Source: Pseudomonas sp. MYb327
Lineage (GTDB): Bacteria; Pseudomonadota; Gammaproteobacteria; Pseudomonadales; Pseudomonadaceae
Direction: 5' to 3'
NCBI RefSeq assembly: GCF_040438925.1
Contig: NZ_CP159258.1
Span: forward strand, 434,001-498,000
DNA length: 64,000 nucleotides
A model generated the notes under the pieces. That model searched no databases. It was not told the DNA's origin and was given only the letters and a program-made list of their open reading frames with translations. The stretch's first letter is position 1, and every line of letters begins with the position of its first letter. Below are positions 63,674-64,000 of the stretch, one piece after another. A program made the translations under genes and the position numbers.

Positions 63674-64000
63674 CTAAAATTTAATGTCATCATCAAATGA
63701 ATCAAAATCGTATCGACGCTCAGATCCTTCTTGAGGCTCTTCTTGAGGCTCTGATCCGAACATATTTTCAGGATCCCACTCATCCCAAAATAGAAACATA
63801 TCAGATGTGAATTCCGTAATGCCTAATACATTGTTCTCCAAGATTTCGGGAGCGTAATTTCTAAACAGCCTACAGCTCTCGACTCGATTGGTTACATCAA
63901 GATCAACAATAAACATTGCCGTCCAACAGTCATATAAAGCGCCAGAAGCGATATCCGCCCAAGCGTTTACAAACCCTTCATAATGTCCGTCGTCCAGCAT
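63674..64000 (-). CDS. Unknown acidic protein, truncated by window edge
   Basis: The visible part, 108 aa, begins at the edge (MLDDGHYEGFVNAWADIASG may not be the true start). It is acidic (DEWDPENMFGSEPQEEPQEG to DSFDDDIKF) with a short repeated EPQE. Acidic small proteins like this often act as immunity or inhibitor partners, but no family is recognised. Confidence 0.5.
   Translation of the reverse strand: MLDDGHYEGFVNAWADIASGALYDCWTAMFIVDLDVTNRVESCRLFRNYAPEILENNVLGITEFTSDMFLFWDEWDPENMFGSEPQEEPQEGSERRYDFDSFDDDIKF

Overview
The window reads as chromosome of a Pseudomonas of the fluorescens lineage. It opens with the C-terminal end of an MvaT-type (H-NS-like) nucleoid protein, carries a REP doublet of the Pseudomonas type (GCGAGCCTGCTCGCG arms), and encodes many Pseudomonas-style proteins (BetT-like BCCT carrier, TsdBA-like cytochromes, FadL porin, small Pseudomonas-only proteins). 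Base composition is moderately GC-rich, with clear AT-rich dips at 31.9-33.5 kb, 37-38 kb and 60-64 kb.

Layout. 0-5 kb: GntR/UTRA regulator, MFS carrier, LigI-like amidohydrolase and GntP permease, probably one catabolic unit for a sugar-acid or lactone-like substrate. 5.1-6.1 kb: debris made of an mvaT 3' fragment, a broken IS4-type transposase and an AEC-permease remnant. 6.2-31.8 kb: a large envelope/sulfatase locus. It holds an eight-haem TPR cytochrome, a 792-aa sulfatase, four DUF1254/DUF1214 periplasmic proteins, a beta-barrel protein, a TolC-type lipoprotein, a second sulfatase, a HAD hydrolase and a translationally coupled MoxR-DUF58-DUF4381-BatA-BatB/C-BatD operon. 31.8-38.5 kb: an AT-rich unknown gene, lipoproteins, a FadL porin killed by a nonsense codon, a second beta-barrel protein and small genes. 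38.7-44.7 kb: a diheme cytochrome plus TsdA-like thiosulfate dehydrogenase, a periplasmic-binding/GGDEF sensor and BetT. 44.7-49.1 kb: small lineage-specific genes, including duplicated ones, and decayed GFA and LysE genes.

49.1-59.2 kb is a defence-type island: an 881-aa SMC-like ATPase, an FRG-domain protein, and a CBASS-like unit. That unit is a CD-NTase (SMODS with AGS-C) overlapping a SLATT membrane effector, preceded by two small genes of 53 and 48 aa. A divergent WYL-type regulator follows, with six tandem octanucleotides at its 5' end. A DUF4209 (HEPN) remnant and an orphan AbrB-type antitoxin lie beyond it. 59.5-64 kb: short unknown genes, one with an MbcA/ParS-type toxin-binding motif, punctuated by three copies of a conserved intergenic element that each sit about 50 bp upstream of a minus-strand gene.

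How the parts may work together is inferred from gene order: the 6-32 kb genes look like one envelope/sulfur-acquisition module in which a MoxR chaperone and its VWA partners service exported enzymes; the 54.6-58.2 kb genes look like a self-regulated abortive-infection device. There is much decay: at least ten gene remnants are visible. No rRNA, tRNA or CRISPR array was seen.
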